This document shows, in pieces, positions 62,904 to 63,051 of a stretch of DNA of 63,051 bases. The first letter of the stretch is position 1; the number at the start of each line of letters is the position of its first letter. Location: the NCBI GenBank assembly GCA_904420085.1, contig CAJFUA010000023.1:1-63051 (forward strand). Reading direction: 5' to 3'. The stretch is from an uncultured Eubacterium sp. (GTDB lineage Bacteria; Bacillota; Clostridia; Lachnospirales; Lachnospiraceae). The translations under genes and the position numbers were made by a program. The notes under the pieces are model-generated. The model worked only from the letters and a program-made list of their open reading frames with translations. It was not told the origin of the DNA and did no database searches.

Positions 62904-62984
62904 ATGATACCTCCTACTTAAAAACTGGATACAATGTAATCTCATCCCCCATATTTTCAGGATACTTGAAGTGCTATACTAAAG

Positions 62985-63014
62985 TTGTAACAGGAGTGGC
63001 TAATAAGATATACT
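62985..63014 (+). promoter_or_regulatory. Promoter for a gene entering the right edge
   Basis: TTGTAA (62985-62990), an 18-bp spacer and TATACT (63009-63014), 28 bp before the ATG at 63043. Confidence 0.5.
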
Positions 63015-63042
63015 AAAAACAATGAGAAAAGAGGTTCTTATC

Positions 63043-63051
63043 ATGCCACAA
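63043..63051 (+). CDS. First codons of a gene cut by the window end
   Basis: ATG CCA CAA (Met-Pro-Gln) follows AAAGAGG with 8 nt spacing and a promoter at 62985-63014. Too little is present to name it. Confidence 0.4.

Overview
The window looks like the chromosome of a low-GC, anaerobic Firmicute of the Lachnospiraceae/Clostridia type. The evidence is AT-rich DNA with strong AGGAGG-type ribosome binding sites, a glgC-glgD-spoVG block, a pth-mfd-lipoprotein block, a dnaD/dnaI-like pair, and secreted proteins with lysine-rich BspA-type repeats, EF-hand/LRR modules and InlB-type B repeats. No rRNA, tRNA or CRISPR array was seen.

Layout. (1) 1-1.4 kb: the 3' part of a large serine recombinase gene with a one-base frameshift, probably the edge of an integrated element lying to the left. 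An Rpn-type PD-(D/E)XK nuclease follows. (2) 2.3-24.8 kb, all on the minus strand: one long exopolysaccharide operon. Read in its own direction it starts with a polyprenyl-phosphate sugar transferase (24822). Then come a DUF1972 glycosyltransferase, a GT32 enzyme, an APH-fold kinase, GT4 enzymes, a nucleotidyltransferase/P-loop kinase fusion, a split ferredoxin + F420-dehydrogenase-beta pair, two pyruvyl transferases, a GT2, a Wzy polymerase, an SDR, a MenD-like ThDP enzyme, a Wzx flippase, a DUF1796 protein and VanZ. The genes are tightly packed or overlapping. The locus would make the lipid-linked repeat unit on undecaprenyl phosphate, decorate it (pyruvate ketals and an unknown ThDP/SDR product), flip it and polymerise it. 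No nucleotide-sugar genes and no chain-length kinase are present, so these must lie elsewhere.

(3) 25.1-27.0 kb, plus strand: a small operon of a zinc-ribbon membrane protein, a DUF5685 protein and a J-domain/TPR protein. (4) 27.1-33.0 kb, minus: D,D-carboxypeptidase, a PrsA-like lipoprotein, mfd, pth. (5) 33.1-42.4 kb, minus: three secreted surface proteins, two of them large paralogues with a GH55-like beta-helix region, FN3 domains and a basic LRR tail. (6) 42.7-45.4 kb, minus: glgC-glgD-spoVG. (7) 45.7-50.8 kb, plus: murC, dnaD-like, dnaI-like, prs. (8) 50.9-53.7 kb: a Crp/Fnr regulator convergent with a trx / CoA-disulfide-reductase-rhodanese operon, whose promoter carries a perfect palindrome at about -41. 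(9) 53.8-58.1 kb: an SbcC/SbcD-like pair and an M29 aminopeptidase. (10) 58.2-62.9 kb, minus: three secreted EF-hand/LRR proteins, two from a tandem duplication. A promoter and the first codons of another gene lie at the right edge.

The best candidates for undescribed biology are: the ThDP/SDR pair and the nucleotidyltransferase-kinase fusion in the polysaccharide operon; the split ferredoxin/F420-beta enzyme; the zinc-ribbon/DUF5685/J-protein operon; the twin GH55-like surface proteins; the Crp-controlled persulfide/thiol module; and the tandem 9-bp repeats and DnaA-box-like sites ahead of dnaD. All functional calls come from reading motifs by eye; no database search was run.
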